Shown in pieces: positions 1 through 5,928 of a stretch of DNA of 6,480 nucleotides. Below the pieces are notes generated by a model, which worked only from the letters and a program-made list of their open reading frames with translations, ran no database searches and was not told the DNA's origin. Origin of the DNA: JAIBBG01 sp043748015. Lineage in GTDB: Bacteria > Bacteroidota > Bacteroidia > Flavobacteriales_D > Sanyastnellaceae. Both the position numbers and the translations under genes were made by a program. The stretch is from assembly GCA_043748015.1 (NCBI GenBank), contig JAYTOA010000181.1, positions 1 through 6,480 of the forward strand, in the 5' to 3' direction. Within the stretch, counting starts at the first letter, position 1, and every line of letters begins with the position of its first letter.

Positions 1-1640
1 GGCAATTCAAGCGGAGACATTGCGCTGGAATCTGCAGGTGTTTGCTGCACTGCCGGAGTTTCAGCAGTTGTGCCACCTGTCATGAATTCATTCAGATCCA
101 TCAGATTGGATGTGATGTTGAATCTTCCTATCAGCAATGAATCACGCAGTGCGTAGGCCACATACTGTTCGATCTTACCCGATGCCTGGATATCACTCTT
201 TCCTATTTGAGCACTGAAATTGCTTAGGTCAATGAATGCAGGGGAAAAGTTGAACATCGCTGAATTCACATTCATAGCATAAGCCGTTGAAGCAGTTTTA
301 AAGAATACATTCTTAATGTCAATGATTCCTTTTGCATCGAAATTTTCGTAGTTGCCTTTTTCGATCGTGCTGTAATTTCCTTTCATTGCAAGATCCGCGT
401 TGATAGTTCCGTGAACCTCATCGCTCTTTTCAAGCGGAATAAATTCTTTTACCTTATCGAGATCAATAAAAGCCTTACACATAAAATCGATGAAAGGATC
501 GCTCTCCGGTGTGCGCAAATGAAGCGTCATGTCAACCGGATTTCCTGCCATCTCCATGTGAAAGAGATCCAGATCGACTGTTGTTTTGTCCATCACATTC
601 ATATCGGCAACGACAGCAAGTTTCATGTTGATGTTGTCAACGCTTTTAGGTAGATCGGGATATTTGAAACGCCCTTTGTCGATCTGAACATTGAGTCCTA
701 TGCCGGGCATGCTTTTATCATTATACGTACCTCTTACATAACCGTCGAGCGTCATATTGCCGGCAACATCCACACCATTGAGATCGCTTGCAAATTCCAT
801 CGGAACCATTGATAGAAATGGTTTGAAGTCATTTTTCAAAGCCTTGAATGCGATATCCATGTCGATATTTTCGCCCGGCATGGCAATCCAACCGCCGGCT
901 TCGAGCATCAGTGCATTCAGTTGAATGCTATTGGAAGCGATCGTGTATTTACTGTTCTTCATGTCCATCTCCACATTCGCGATCAGATCGGTTTTCACTT
1001 TGTTGAGATAAGTGACGCCATCATATCTGAAAGTCGTTTTGTCAACGCTCATTTTATTGATCATCGTGAATAAATCCTGGGTAAAATCACCCGACGTTTC
1101 CAGATTCATTCCCTCGAATTTCATGGTCATAGGAAAAGATGCGTCATCGTAACTGATGTTTCCGTTCTTGATATAGAATTCTTTAAGTTTGATTTTGAAA
1201 GAACTTGCCTCACCCGGTTCTGCTGGCTTGGCTGCCGCGGTATCGGATTTGGCAATATCATAATTTGCAAGACCTTCTTTGGTTACGCGCACATCGAAAT
1301 TGGGTTCGACGATGCCGATTCTTTTGATCTGAATCTCATCACCAAAAACACTTTTGATGTCAATCACTGCTTCGAGACTTCCAATTTTAGCCAGTTGCAA
1401 GCTGTCAAATGGTGCAACAGTGTTCATCACCGTAAAATCATCAATGCCAACTCGCAGATTCGGGAAATTGCGGATGAGCGAAAGGCTCACGCCACTCCAG
1501 TTAACCTGAGCGTTGAGATTGTCATTCGCCGCTTGCTTAATAGCCGCCTCAATTTTTCCTTTGAAAGCAAAGGGAAGAATTAGTAACAGAAGGAAAAGAG
1601 ATCCGACCGTGATACCGGTCCATTTAAAGAATTTTTTCAT
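1..1640 (-). CDS. AsmA-like envelope protein, N-terminal part (gene runs off the left edge)
   Basis: Reading the minus strand from the ATG at 1640 gives 546 codons without a stop up to the window edge, so the C-terminus is missing. The protein begins with basic MKKFFKW followed by one hydrophobic segment at about residues 8-25, i.e. an inner-membrane anchor or uncleaved signal, with the rest predicted periplasmic. The next part (NDNLNAQVNWSGVSLSLIRN then FPNLRVGIDDF, about 40-70) is the characteristic opening of AsmA/DUF748-like proteins of Bacteroidota, followed by repeated beta-strand units and a low-complexity Ala/Pro/Glu linker near 132-142. A second Thr/Ala/Pro-rich linker lies at the visible end. 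Family knowledge: AsmA-like proteins are long periplasmic beta-rich grooves related to VPS13-type lipid carriers and influence outer-membrane lipid homeostasis; the substrate here is unknown. Members of this type are usually 800-1000 residues, so roughly half is visible. It follows the methyltransferase gene after 122 bp and probably has its own promoter. Family assignment is fairly sure, role inferred. Confidence 0.85.
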   Translation of the reverse strand, partial: MKKFFKWTGITVGSLFLLLLILPFAFKGKIEAAIKQAANDNLNAQVNWSGVSLSLIRNFPNLRVGIDDFTVMNTVAPFDSLQLAKIGSLEAVIDIKSVFGDEIQIKRIGIVEPNFDVRVTKEGLANYDIAKSDTAAAKPAEPGEASSFKIKLKEFYIKNGNISYDDASFPMTMKFEGMNLETSGDFTQDLFTMINKMSVDKTTFRYDGVTYLNKVKTDLIANVEMDMKNSKYTIASNSIQLNALMLEAGGWIAMPGENIDMDIAFKALKNDFKPFLSMVPMEFASDLNGVDVAGNMTLDGYVRGTYNDKSMPGIGLNVQIDKGRFKYPDLPKSVDNINMKLAVVADMNVMDKTTVDLDLFHMEMAGNPVDMTLHLRTPESDPFIDFMCKAFIDLDKVKEFIPLEKSDEVHGTINADLAMKGNYSTIEKGNYENFDAKGIIDIKNVFFKTASTAYAMNVNSAMFNFSPAFIDLSNFSAQIGKSDIQASGKIEQYVAYALRDSLLIGRFNITSNLMDLNEFMTGGTTAETPAVQQTPADSSAMSPLEL

Positions 1641-1665
1641 AGGATTATGGCTTCGCTGTAAACAC

Positions 1666-1673
1666 CGAAGTTA
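1666..1673 (-). promoter_or_regulatory. Putative -7 box (TAACTTCG) of the AsmA-like gene
   Basis: On the minus strand the octamer TAACTTCG matches 7 of 8 positions of the Bacteroidota -7 consensus TAnnTTTG. It lies 25 nt upstream of the ATG at 1640, which would give a leader of about 20 nt. The same octamer stands before the mechanosensitive-channel gene, which supports it. I cannot find a convincing -33 TTTG at the right distance. No Shine-Dalgarno sequence precedes the ATG. The rest of the gap 1641-1762 shows only a weak GTGTT/AACAC stem (minus strand, about 1711-1735) that could help end the upstream transcript. Confidence 0.4.
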
Positions 1674-1762
1674 GGAGCAAATAAAGAAATGAATTCTCCA
1701 AGAATGTTTAAAGTGTTATGCAAGTTTTTGACAACACGAACGCCCTATACCCTAAACGCTAG

Positions 1763-2926
1763 TTAGCTCCCAAACCCCAGATGCTCTTTCCTCTTTCCCG
1801 CGAATAAATCATACCGCTGAAATTTGCAAGGAAGTGTTCCATTGATCAGCGGAATTTTCTTCGCTGCTTTGAGTCCGATTTTTTTGAGTGCTTCGTCGTT
1901 GGAAGAAATAATCCATGCGGTGAATCCCGGCCAATGATGTTTCAGGGTATCACCCATATTCTTGTATAGAATCAGAAGGTTTTCTTCGTCCATACGTTCG
2001 CCATACGGAGGATTGAAAACGATCACGCCTGTTTCACCTTGTGGTCTTGCTTCAATAAAATCGAGCACCTGCGTTTCAATAACATCTTCAAATCCGGCGT
2101 TCTCAATATTTTCAACAGCGACTTTGAGTTGCCATTTGTCGGCATCTGAAGCGTAAATTCTGTGAGGTGCGGTGATGATTTTTTCCGCTGCAGCCTTTTT
2201 TATTTTGTGCCACATCTCTTTGTCGAAATTTTTCCAACCCATAAATCCGAAATCACTTCTCAGAAATTGTGCAGGTAGATTTTGAGCGATCATTGCAGCC
2301 TCGATAGCGAGCGTTCCACTTCCACACATTGGAACGTAGAAGTCGGATTCACCTTTCCATCCGGTCATCATTATCATTCCCGCGGCGAGTACTTCGTTCA
2401 GAGGAGCACGCGCACCTTTCGTTCTGTAGCCCCTACGGTTCAATGATTCTCCGCTACTGTCCAGTGAAATAGTCACCTTGAAATTGTCGATGTGCAAATG
2501 AAAAAGTACATCAGGACGATCGGGATTTACATCCGGACGGCGATTCATTTTTTTGTTGAAGCAATCAGCAATCGCATCTTTCAATTTGACAGATGCATAG
2601 TTCGAGTGTCGAATAAACTCCGAGTTCACATTCGGATCAATCGCAAAGGTTTGTTCGAGTTCGAGGTATTGAGTCCAATCCGTTTTGAGTGCTTGCGTAT
2701 AAATTTCGTCAGCCTCGCGAATGGGGAATTCCACAATTGGTATCAACACGCGAAGTGCAGTGCGGCAGTGCAGATTGGCTTTGTACACCAATTCCATGTC
2801 GCCTTTGCAATGCACTATACGTTTTCCAATTTCAATATTGGTAGCGCCAAGTTCTTTCAATTCAGTTGCGAGCATTTCCTCGTAATTCTGAAGCGTCTTG
2901 ACGGATAATCTTTGTGGTAAATTCAA
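1763..2926 (-). CDS. rlmL: THUMP-domain class I SAM-dependent rRNA methyltransferase (RlmL-type, 23S m2G2445)
   Basis: Predicted to N2-methylate a guanine in 23S rRNA with S-adenosylmethionine, by similarity to the RlmL half of E. coli RlmKL; the RlmK half is absent and 387 residues is normal for stand-alone Bacteroidota members. An N-terminal ferredoxin-like part (about 5-70) is followed by a THUMP domain (about 70-165) ending in the family signature SLDSSGESLNRRGYR (155-169). The Rossmann domain carries motif I PMCGSGT (199-205), acidic motif II ASDAD (259-263) and catalytic motif IV NPPYGER (305-311). Oddity: the residue before PMCGSGT is Val198 where relatives usually have Asp. The start is a TTG: an in-frame TAA lies five codons upstream and the first ATG is codon 18, inside the conserved N-terminal strand-helix region (VKTLQNYEEMLATELKELGA), so TTG at 2926 (or ATT just before it) fits best. 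It follows the SUI1 gene by 27 bp, probably in one operon. The gene ends TAACTAG, two in-frame-independent stops close together. The exact target base is inferred. Confidence 0.9.
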   Translation of the reverse strand: MNLPQRLSVKTLQNYEEMLATELKELGATNIEIGKRIVHCKGDMELVYKANLHCRTALRVLIPIVEFPIREADEIYTQALKTDWTQYLELEQTFAIDPNVNSEFIRHSNYASVKLKDAIADCFNKKMNRRPDVNPDRPDVLFHLHIDNFKVTISLDSSGESLNRRGYRTKGARAPLNEVLAAGMIMMTGWKGESDFYVPMCGSGTLAIEAAMIAQNLPAQFLRSDFGFMGWKNFDKEMWHKIKKAAAEKIITAPHRIYASDADKWQLKVAVENIENAGFEDVIETQVLDFIEARPQGETGVIVFNPPYGERMDEENLLILYKNMGDTLKHHWPGFTAWIISSNDEALKKIGLKAAKKIPLINGTLPCKFQRYDLFAGKRKEHLGFGS

Positions 2927-2953
2927 AATTTTATTTTCTTAAATGTGAAAAAA

Positions 2954-3292
2954 TCAAGCCCCTGCTTTTTTGCTTTTGTAATTCAATTGTGTGAGCAATG
3001 CATAAATTTTATCGCGATGATCACCTTGAATAATGATCTCGCCATCTTTCACAGAACCGCCGGTGCCGCACTTCTGCTTGATGATTTTTCCCAGCGTTTC
3101 GAGATCAGCATCTGTACCAATAAAGCCTTTGATCACGCACGCCGTTTTTCCACCGCGGTGATTTTTCTCCAACCAGATGCGCAAGTCCTGTTGTGAAGGC
3201 GGAAGTGTTTCGTTCTGTTTTTCTTCTTGTTCAGGCCTGAAATCCCTGTTCGTTGAGAATACAAATCCTCCGCTGTTTTTATTTTTAGACAT
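2954..3292 (-). CDS. yciH: SUI1/eIF1-like translation factor (YciH family)
   Basis: A 112-residue protein matching the bacterial eIF1-like family. The flexible charged N-terminus (1-45, with VFSTN at 11-15 as in many Bacteroidota members) precedes the SUI1 fold from about 47: HRGGKTACVIKGF, an acidic DADLETLGKIIKQ helix, the family signature KCGTGGSVKDG (74-84) and IIIQGDHR (87-94). In eukaryotes and archaea eIF1 checks start-codon selection on the small subunit; E. coli YciH has been linked to initiation fidelity and stress-time repression, while the role in Bacteroidota is not settled. I chose the ATG at 3292 because MSKNKNSGG matches usual N-termini; a TTG at 3301 would add three residues and create a 4-bp overlap with the upstream TGA. 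The gap to the upstream gene is 5 bp and to the downstream rRNA methyltransferase 27 bp, so it is very likely translated from a shared transcript. Pairing with an rRNA-modifying enzyme fits a translation role. Confidence 0.92.
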   Translation of the reverse strand: MSKNKNSGGFVFSTNRDFRPEQEEKQNETLPPSQQDLRIWLEKNHRGGKTACVIKGFIGTDADLETLGKIIKQKCGTGGSVKDGEIIIQGDHRDKIYALLTQLNYKSKKAGA

Positions 3293-3297
3293 AGCGT

Positions 3298-3921
3298 TCA
3301 ATTGAATGTTTCGTTCTCTTCTTCTTGATAGTCATCCACAAGATTTGGATTTTCACTTACTGGTATTGTGCCTGCAGTTTTTTGCAAAAAGTAAAGAAGA
3401 TAAATGTCGATGACAGTGTGCCCGATAATTGCAGCGATGAGTCCTTCTGATATCGCGAGATAACCAAGCAAACAAATGCCGGCTGTCATGTAAATACCGT
3501 AAACACTCAACCTCCAGTTGCGTGGATTGATGTAGCCGTGTATTGCAACGAAGAAAACAGACGTAACAAGTATGCCGAAGAAGGGTTGAATGGCACCGCG
3601 AAAAAGCATCTCTTCGCCAACGCCTGCACATATTGAAATGATGACCATTTCGCTGAACGAGAGATTGAATCTTCCGAGGATGTTTGCGTATTGCACATTT
3701 ACTTTATTCAGCAAAGGTGATGATATCATCCATTGTGCAATCACAGCGATGACAAGTCCTGCCACTGTCCCATAAGCCAGTTGTTGCCACATCGGAGTGA
3801 CCCCAATCAGTGATGCTCGCAAATCAACCGTTTCGGAATACCGATCGATGATCACGGCCACCAACGGCATTCCCGTTATTGTGGCGAGCGCCAATTGCAT
3901 GATCAAAGATTTTCTTCCCAT
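3298..3921 (-). CDS. CPBP-family intramembrane glutamic endopeptidase
   Basis: A 207-residue polytopic membrane protein of the CPBP (CaaX protease and bacteriocin-processing, 'Abi') family. The three catalytic motifs are intact: EEMLFR (Glu103, Glu104, Arg107) in one helix, FVAIH (His128) in the next, and HTVID (His168, Asp172) near the end. About five to six hydrophobic stretches are visible (about 8-27, 48-67, 90-106, 112-129, 139-157, 160-180), followed by an acidic cytoplasmic tail rich in Glu. Family members cleave prenylated or bacteriocin-type peptides inside the membrane; most bacterial ones, including this, have no known substrate. The ATG at 3921 lies inside the end of the channel gene, a 19-bp overlap; a second ATG at 3900, codon 8, sits 2 bp after the channel's stop and could be the true start, but MGRKS supplies the positive charges expected before the first helix. 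Overlap points to translational coupling with the channel gene. Short product for the family but complete. Confidence 0.9.
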   Translation of the reverse strand: MGRKSLIMQLALATITGMPLVAVIIDRYSETVDLRASLIGVTPMWQQLAYGTVAGLVIAVIAQWMISSPLLNKVNVQYANILGRFNLSFSEMVIISICAGVGEEMLFRGAIQPFFGILVTSVFFVAIHGYINPRNWRLSVYGIYMTAGICLLGYLAISEGLIAAIIGHTVIDIYLLYFLQKTAGTIPVSENPNLVDDYQEEENETFN

Positions 3922-5198
3922 GTTTCTTTTGCTTGTACGTTTTTCAATGCCGCACGCATATCACTTCCACTTGGACTCTGGAAAATTTCCAGTTCGAAGT
4001 AAGGCGCTGCGGCAAGCAAGTGATCAAAAATATCTGCCGCAACAATTTCGAATTTCTCCAATTCTTTTTCAACGGAAAACGCATAGATCTCTATTGGTAA
4101 TCCATTTTCAGATGGTTGAAGTTGACGCACCATGAAGGTCATGTTCTTGCTGATGAGTGGATTTTGTTCTAGAAATTTTTCCGCATACAATCTGAAGATG
4201 CCGATGTTGGTCATATGACGACCATTCAGCAGAAGCGATCTGTCTACTTCGTTTTCATCATTGAACGCGTCAATCTCTTTCTGTGTTTGCTCCAGGGGTT
4301 CGCGCAGACGTTGAATCTTCAATAATTTCTGATACAATTCCTGATCGCAAAAACGAACACTCGAAATCTTGATATTGATATGTCGTTTGATTCTTCTTCC
4401 GTCGCTTTCCTCCATACCGCGCCAGTTCTTGAACGATTCACTCACGATGGCATAACTCGGAACAATCGTTACCGTCATGTCCCAGTTGCGGACTTTGATT
4501 GTTGTGAGATTGATCTCAAGCACTTCACCATCAGCGCCGTATTTTTCTACAGTGATCCAATCGCCAACACGCACAAGATCGATAGCGCTCATTTGAACAG
4601 AAGCAACAAATCCAAGAATGGGATCGCGAAAAATCAAGAGTAAAATCGCTGTCACAGCACCAAATCCGGTGAAGATGTACAGTGGTGATTGATCGAGAAT
4701 GATTGCGAGAATCATCACAAAACCAATCACATAAAAAATGATCTTCGTGACTTGCTTGTAGCTGCGAAGTGGTTTGTCGCGATACTTTTCATTGTTAGCG
4801 AGAATAGCGACCACAGCATTGAGTATCGCGTTCACAGCAAACATGATGGAAAGCACAATGTAAATGCGAGCGGCGATATCTGCCAATCTCTCCAGGCCTG
4901 GATAGTCGCGGAATACATAGGGTACCGCCTTCGTGATAATCACCGCGATGAGTATCAGAGCCAGCGTGCGAAAAACTTTGTACTGAAAAAGTTGATCGTC
5001 CCAACCTGCTTTTGTGCGTGTTACTGTGAATCGGACAATGCCAATGATCACCCAACGTGTAACGAACCAGATCAGAAAACCGATGGCAGCAAGGCCGGCA
5101 AGTCCAATGAGCGCGTGCAGCAAATGCATCTGGCCACCAAAGATTCCGTGGTTCTCAAGATAGTTTCTCAGTTGATCGGAGAGCGATTCAAAATTCAT
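3903..5198 (-). CDS. ybdG: MscS-family mechanosensitive ion channel, YbdG/MscM type
   Basis: A 431-residue inner-membrane channel predicted to open when membrane tension rises, releasing solutes in hypo-osmotic shock. About five hydrophobic segments (about 28-55, 75-95, 108-133, 152-169, 172-191) end in the pore helix, followed by RDPILGFVASVQ (191-202) and the beta domain with VGDWITVEKYGADGEV (211-226). From here the match to E. coli YbdG, which I recall as about 415 residues, is strong through the C-terminus: LTTIKVRNWD (231-240), SESFKNWRGM (253-262), GRRIKR (267-272), MTNIG (329-333), MTFMVRQL (353-360), GLPIEIYAF (366-374), ADIFDH (388-393) and QSPSG (407-411). E. coli YbdG contributes to the small-conductance MscM activity. 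The start at 5198 is the first ATG after a promoter-like box only four bases away, with no Shine-Dalgarno sequence, so the mRNA may be leaderless or nearly so. It is the first gene of the likely four-gene operon and overlaps the protease gene by 19 bp. Confidence 0.94.
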   Translation of the reverse strand: MNFESLSDQLRNYLENHGIFGGQMHLLHALIGLAGLAAIGFLIWFVTRWVIIGIVRFTVTRTKAGWDDQLFQYKVFRTLALILIAVIITKAVPYVFRDYPGLERLADIAARIYIVLSIMFAVNAILNAVVAILANNEKYRDKPLRSYKQVTKIIFYVIGFVMILAIILDQSPLYIFTGFGAVTAILLLIFRDPILGFVASVQMSAIDLVRVGDWITVEKYGADGEVLEINLTTIKVRNWDMTVTIVPSYAIVSESFKNWRGMEESDGRRIKRHINIKISSVRFCDQELYQKLLKIQRLREPLEQTQKEIDAFNDENEVDRSLLLNGRHMTNIGIFRLYAEKFLEQNPLISKNMTFMVRQLQPSENGLPIEIYAFSVEKELEKFEIVAADIFDHLLAAAPYFELEIFQSPSGSDMRAALKNVQAKETWEENL

Positions 5199-5202
5199 GG
5201 CG

Positions 5203-5210
5203 CGAAGTTA
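5203..5210 (-). promoter_or_regulatory. Putative -7 box (TAACTTCG) directly before the mechanosensitive-channel operon
   Basis: The minus strand reads TAACTTCG-CGCC-ATG at 5210-5196. The octamer matches 7 of 8 positions of the Bacteroidota -7 element TAnnTTTG and is identical to the box before the AsmA-like gene. With transcription starting about 5-7 nt after the box, the mRNA would begin at or beside the ATG. A -33 TTTG is not clear; another TAnnTTTt-like match (TACCTTTT) lies about 30 bp further upstream (minus strand, near 5235-5242). The GGAGG near 5222-5228 on the minus strand is too far from the ATG to act as a ribosome-binding site. Confidence 0.5.
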
Positions 5211-5393
5211 CGAAAGCGCAGAACCTCCGTAGTTAAAAGGTAAAGCAACATGGTTTTGTTTGAATTAGTTGCCCATCCTTTTACACAAAAAAGTCTGTTG
5301 CGTTTCTAATTTCGTGTTTGTTAGCAATGATCTGTTTTCTGTTTCAATAAATGATGAGCAATGTTTAGTAAATGATTTGCACCTAACAACCTT

Positions 5394-5439
5394 CTACTTC
5401 TAAAACTCCACTTTCAAAGAAAGTTCACTTTTAGAGTAG
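5394..5439. repeat. 46-bp imperfect hairpin
   Basis: CTAC (5394-5397) pairs with GTAG (5436-5439), TCTAAAA (5399-5405) with TTTTAGA (5429-5435), and ACTTTC (5410-5415) with GAAAGT (5419-5424) around an AAA loop. There is one bulged T at 5398 and a 4-by-4 internal loop, giving 17 base pairs in all. No T tract follows on either strand, so it does not look like a standard intrinsic terminator. It ends 21 bp before the long near-palindrome. It could be an RNA structure or part of the same repeat element. Confidence 0.6.
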
Positions 5440-5460
5440 CGCCTTAAAACGTTGGGGATC

Positions 5461-5653
5461 GGCCTTAGAGAAAATACGTAGAAATCCTGTCACCGGAGGG
5501 CTACAGACAAATCCCTGTCTGACGACTGATTACAAAAAAAAATCTAAGGGAATTCGACGTTACATAACTGGCGTTGATTTTTTTTGAAATCAGGAGGGGT
5601 TTGGATTTGTCAGCCCGCAGGTGGCATGGATTTCAAGTATTTTCTCTACAGCC
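5461..5653. repeat. Long near-palindrome (about 193 bp; MITE-like or long-hairpin element)
   Basis: Two arms, 5461-5544 and 5576-5653, are inverted copies with small differences and enclose a 31-nt centre. Matching blocks (left with right): GGC 5461-5463 with 5651-5653; TAGAGAAAATAC 5466-5477 with 5637-5648; GAAATCC 5481-5487 with 5628-5634; CACC 5491-5494 with 5620-5623; GGGCT 5498-5502 with 5612-5616; GACAAATCC 5506-5514 with 5603-5611; CTGATT 5526-5531 with 5588-5593; and C-A(8 or 9)-TC 5533-5544 with 5576-5586. The blocks are collinear and separated by indels of at most a few bases except between the GACAAATCC and CTGATT blocks. The left arm also holds its own small hairpin, CAGACA-AATCCC-TGTCTG at 5504-5521. 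There is no coding capacity and I could not identify a target-site duplication. It may be a non-autonomous transposon relic, a Bacteroidota intergenic repeat, or a structured RNA; the palindrome is certain, its nature is not. Confidence 0.8.
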
Positions 5654-5665
5654 TTGAATTTTTCG

Positions 5666-5693
5666 GTTCTTTTTTTTTCAAGAAAAAAAGAAC
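5666..5693. repeat. T/A-rich perfect palindrome (11-bp stem, 6-nt loop)
   Basis: GTTCTTTTTTT (5666-5676) is the exact inverse of AAAAAAAGAAC (5683-5693), with TTCAAG between them; T5678-A5681 and a T-G wobble could shorten the loop further. It starts 12 bp after the right end of the long near-palindrome. From memory, intergenic sequences of the kind GGTTCTTTTT...AAAAAGAACC recur in Bacteroidota genomes, but I cannot verify this here. The stem is too AT-rich and lacks a following T tract on either strand, so a terminator role is possible but not supported. Confidence 0.65.
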
Positions 5694-5928
5694 GTAAAGT
5701 AGTTCATTCACTTATACAGAGAGGGCTTTGCGAAGTAACCTGTTCATCCGAATTATTTATACTAATGGCAACAGGAGGAATCACTTATTGGCGATGATGG
5801 AAGATCGTTATTGTTGAATCCAAATCAAAATGATTCATTCCAATAGAAATTTGACGAAAGCATTCTTTTTATGAGATCTAAAGAAGACAGACGCACCTGT
5901 TTTTGATTTTTTTTAATTCCGAATGAGC

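Larger units (their letters stand above)
5199..5928. other. 730-bp gene-free region with an inverted-repeat cluster
   Basis: No reading frame with protein-like composition is present on either strand. The only AGGAGG-plus-ATG combinations on the plus strand (around 5764-5817) give peptides of about ten residues or fewer. The right part (5700-5928) has homopolymer A/T runs (5901-5914) after the stop of the upstream gene but no hairpin followed by a T tract that would make a clear terminator. The middle (5394-5693) holds three inverted repeats listed separately. The left part (5199-5393) is the upstream region of the channel operon, where I see only the -7-like box. Composition is visibly more AT-rich and homopolymer-rich than in the genes. 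Confidence 0.75.

Noticed and set aside
411..653. 80-codon plus-strand open frame
   Set aside because: It is antisense to the continuous 546-codon AsmA-like frame.
2492..2908. 138-codon plus-strand open frame
   Set aside because: It is the antisense shadow of the THUMP methyltransferase, whose motifs are unambiguous.
3299..3301. TTG start for the SUI1-like gene, giving a 4-bp overlap with the protease stop
   Set aside because: The ATG at 3292 gives the usual MSKxK N-terminus of the family; the TTG would only add three residues.
3797..4135. 112-codon plus-strand open frame
   Set aside because: It is antisense across the channel-protease junction, with no recognisable motif and composition typical of a shadow frame.
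4689..5243. 184-codon plus-strand open frame
   Set aside because: It lies antisense to the well-supported YbdG-type channel, its translation is rich in His, Asn, Cys and Lys without domain features, and it has no motif.
5666..5693. Intrinsic terminator for the gene ending at 5929
   Set aside because: The stem is nearly all A/T, no T run follows it on the minus strand, and it is more than 230 bp past the stop codon.
5394..5693. CRISPR array
   Set aside because: The repeats are inverted and of differing sequence, with no regularly spaced direct repeats and no cas genes in the window.
5764..5817. AGGAGG followed by ATG codons on the plus strand
   Set aside because: The frames stop after about seven to eleven codons (TGA near 5796 and 5817), so there is no credible gene; the AGGAGG is probably coincidental in a genome that seems not to use Shine-Dalgarno sites.
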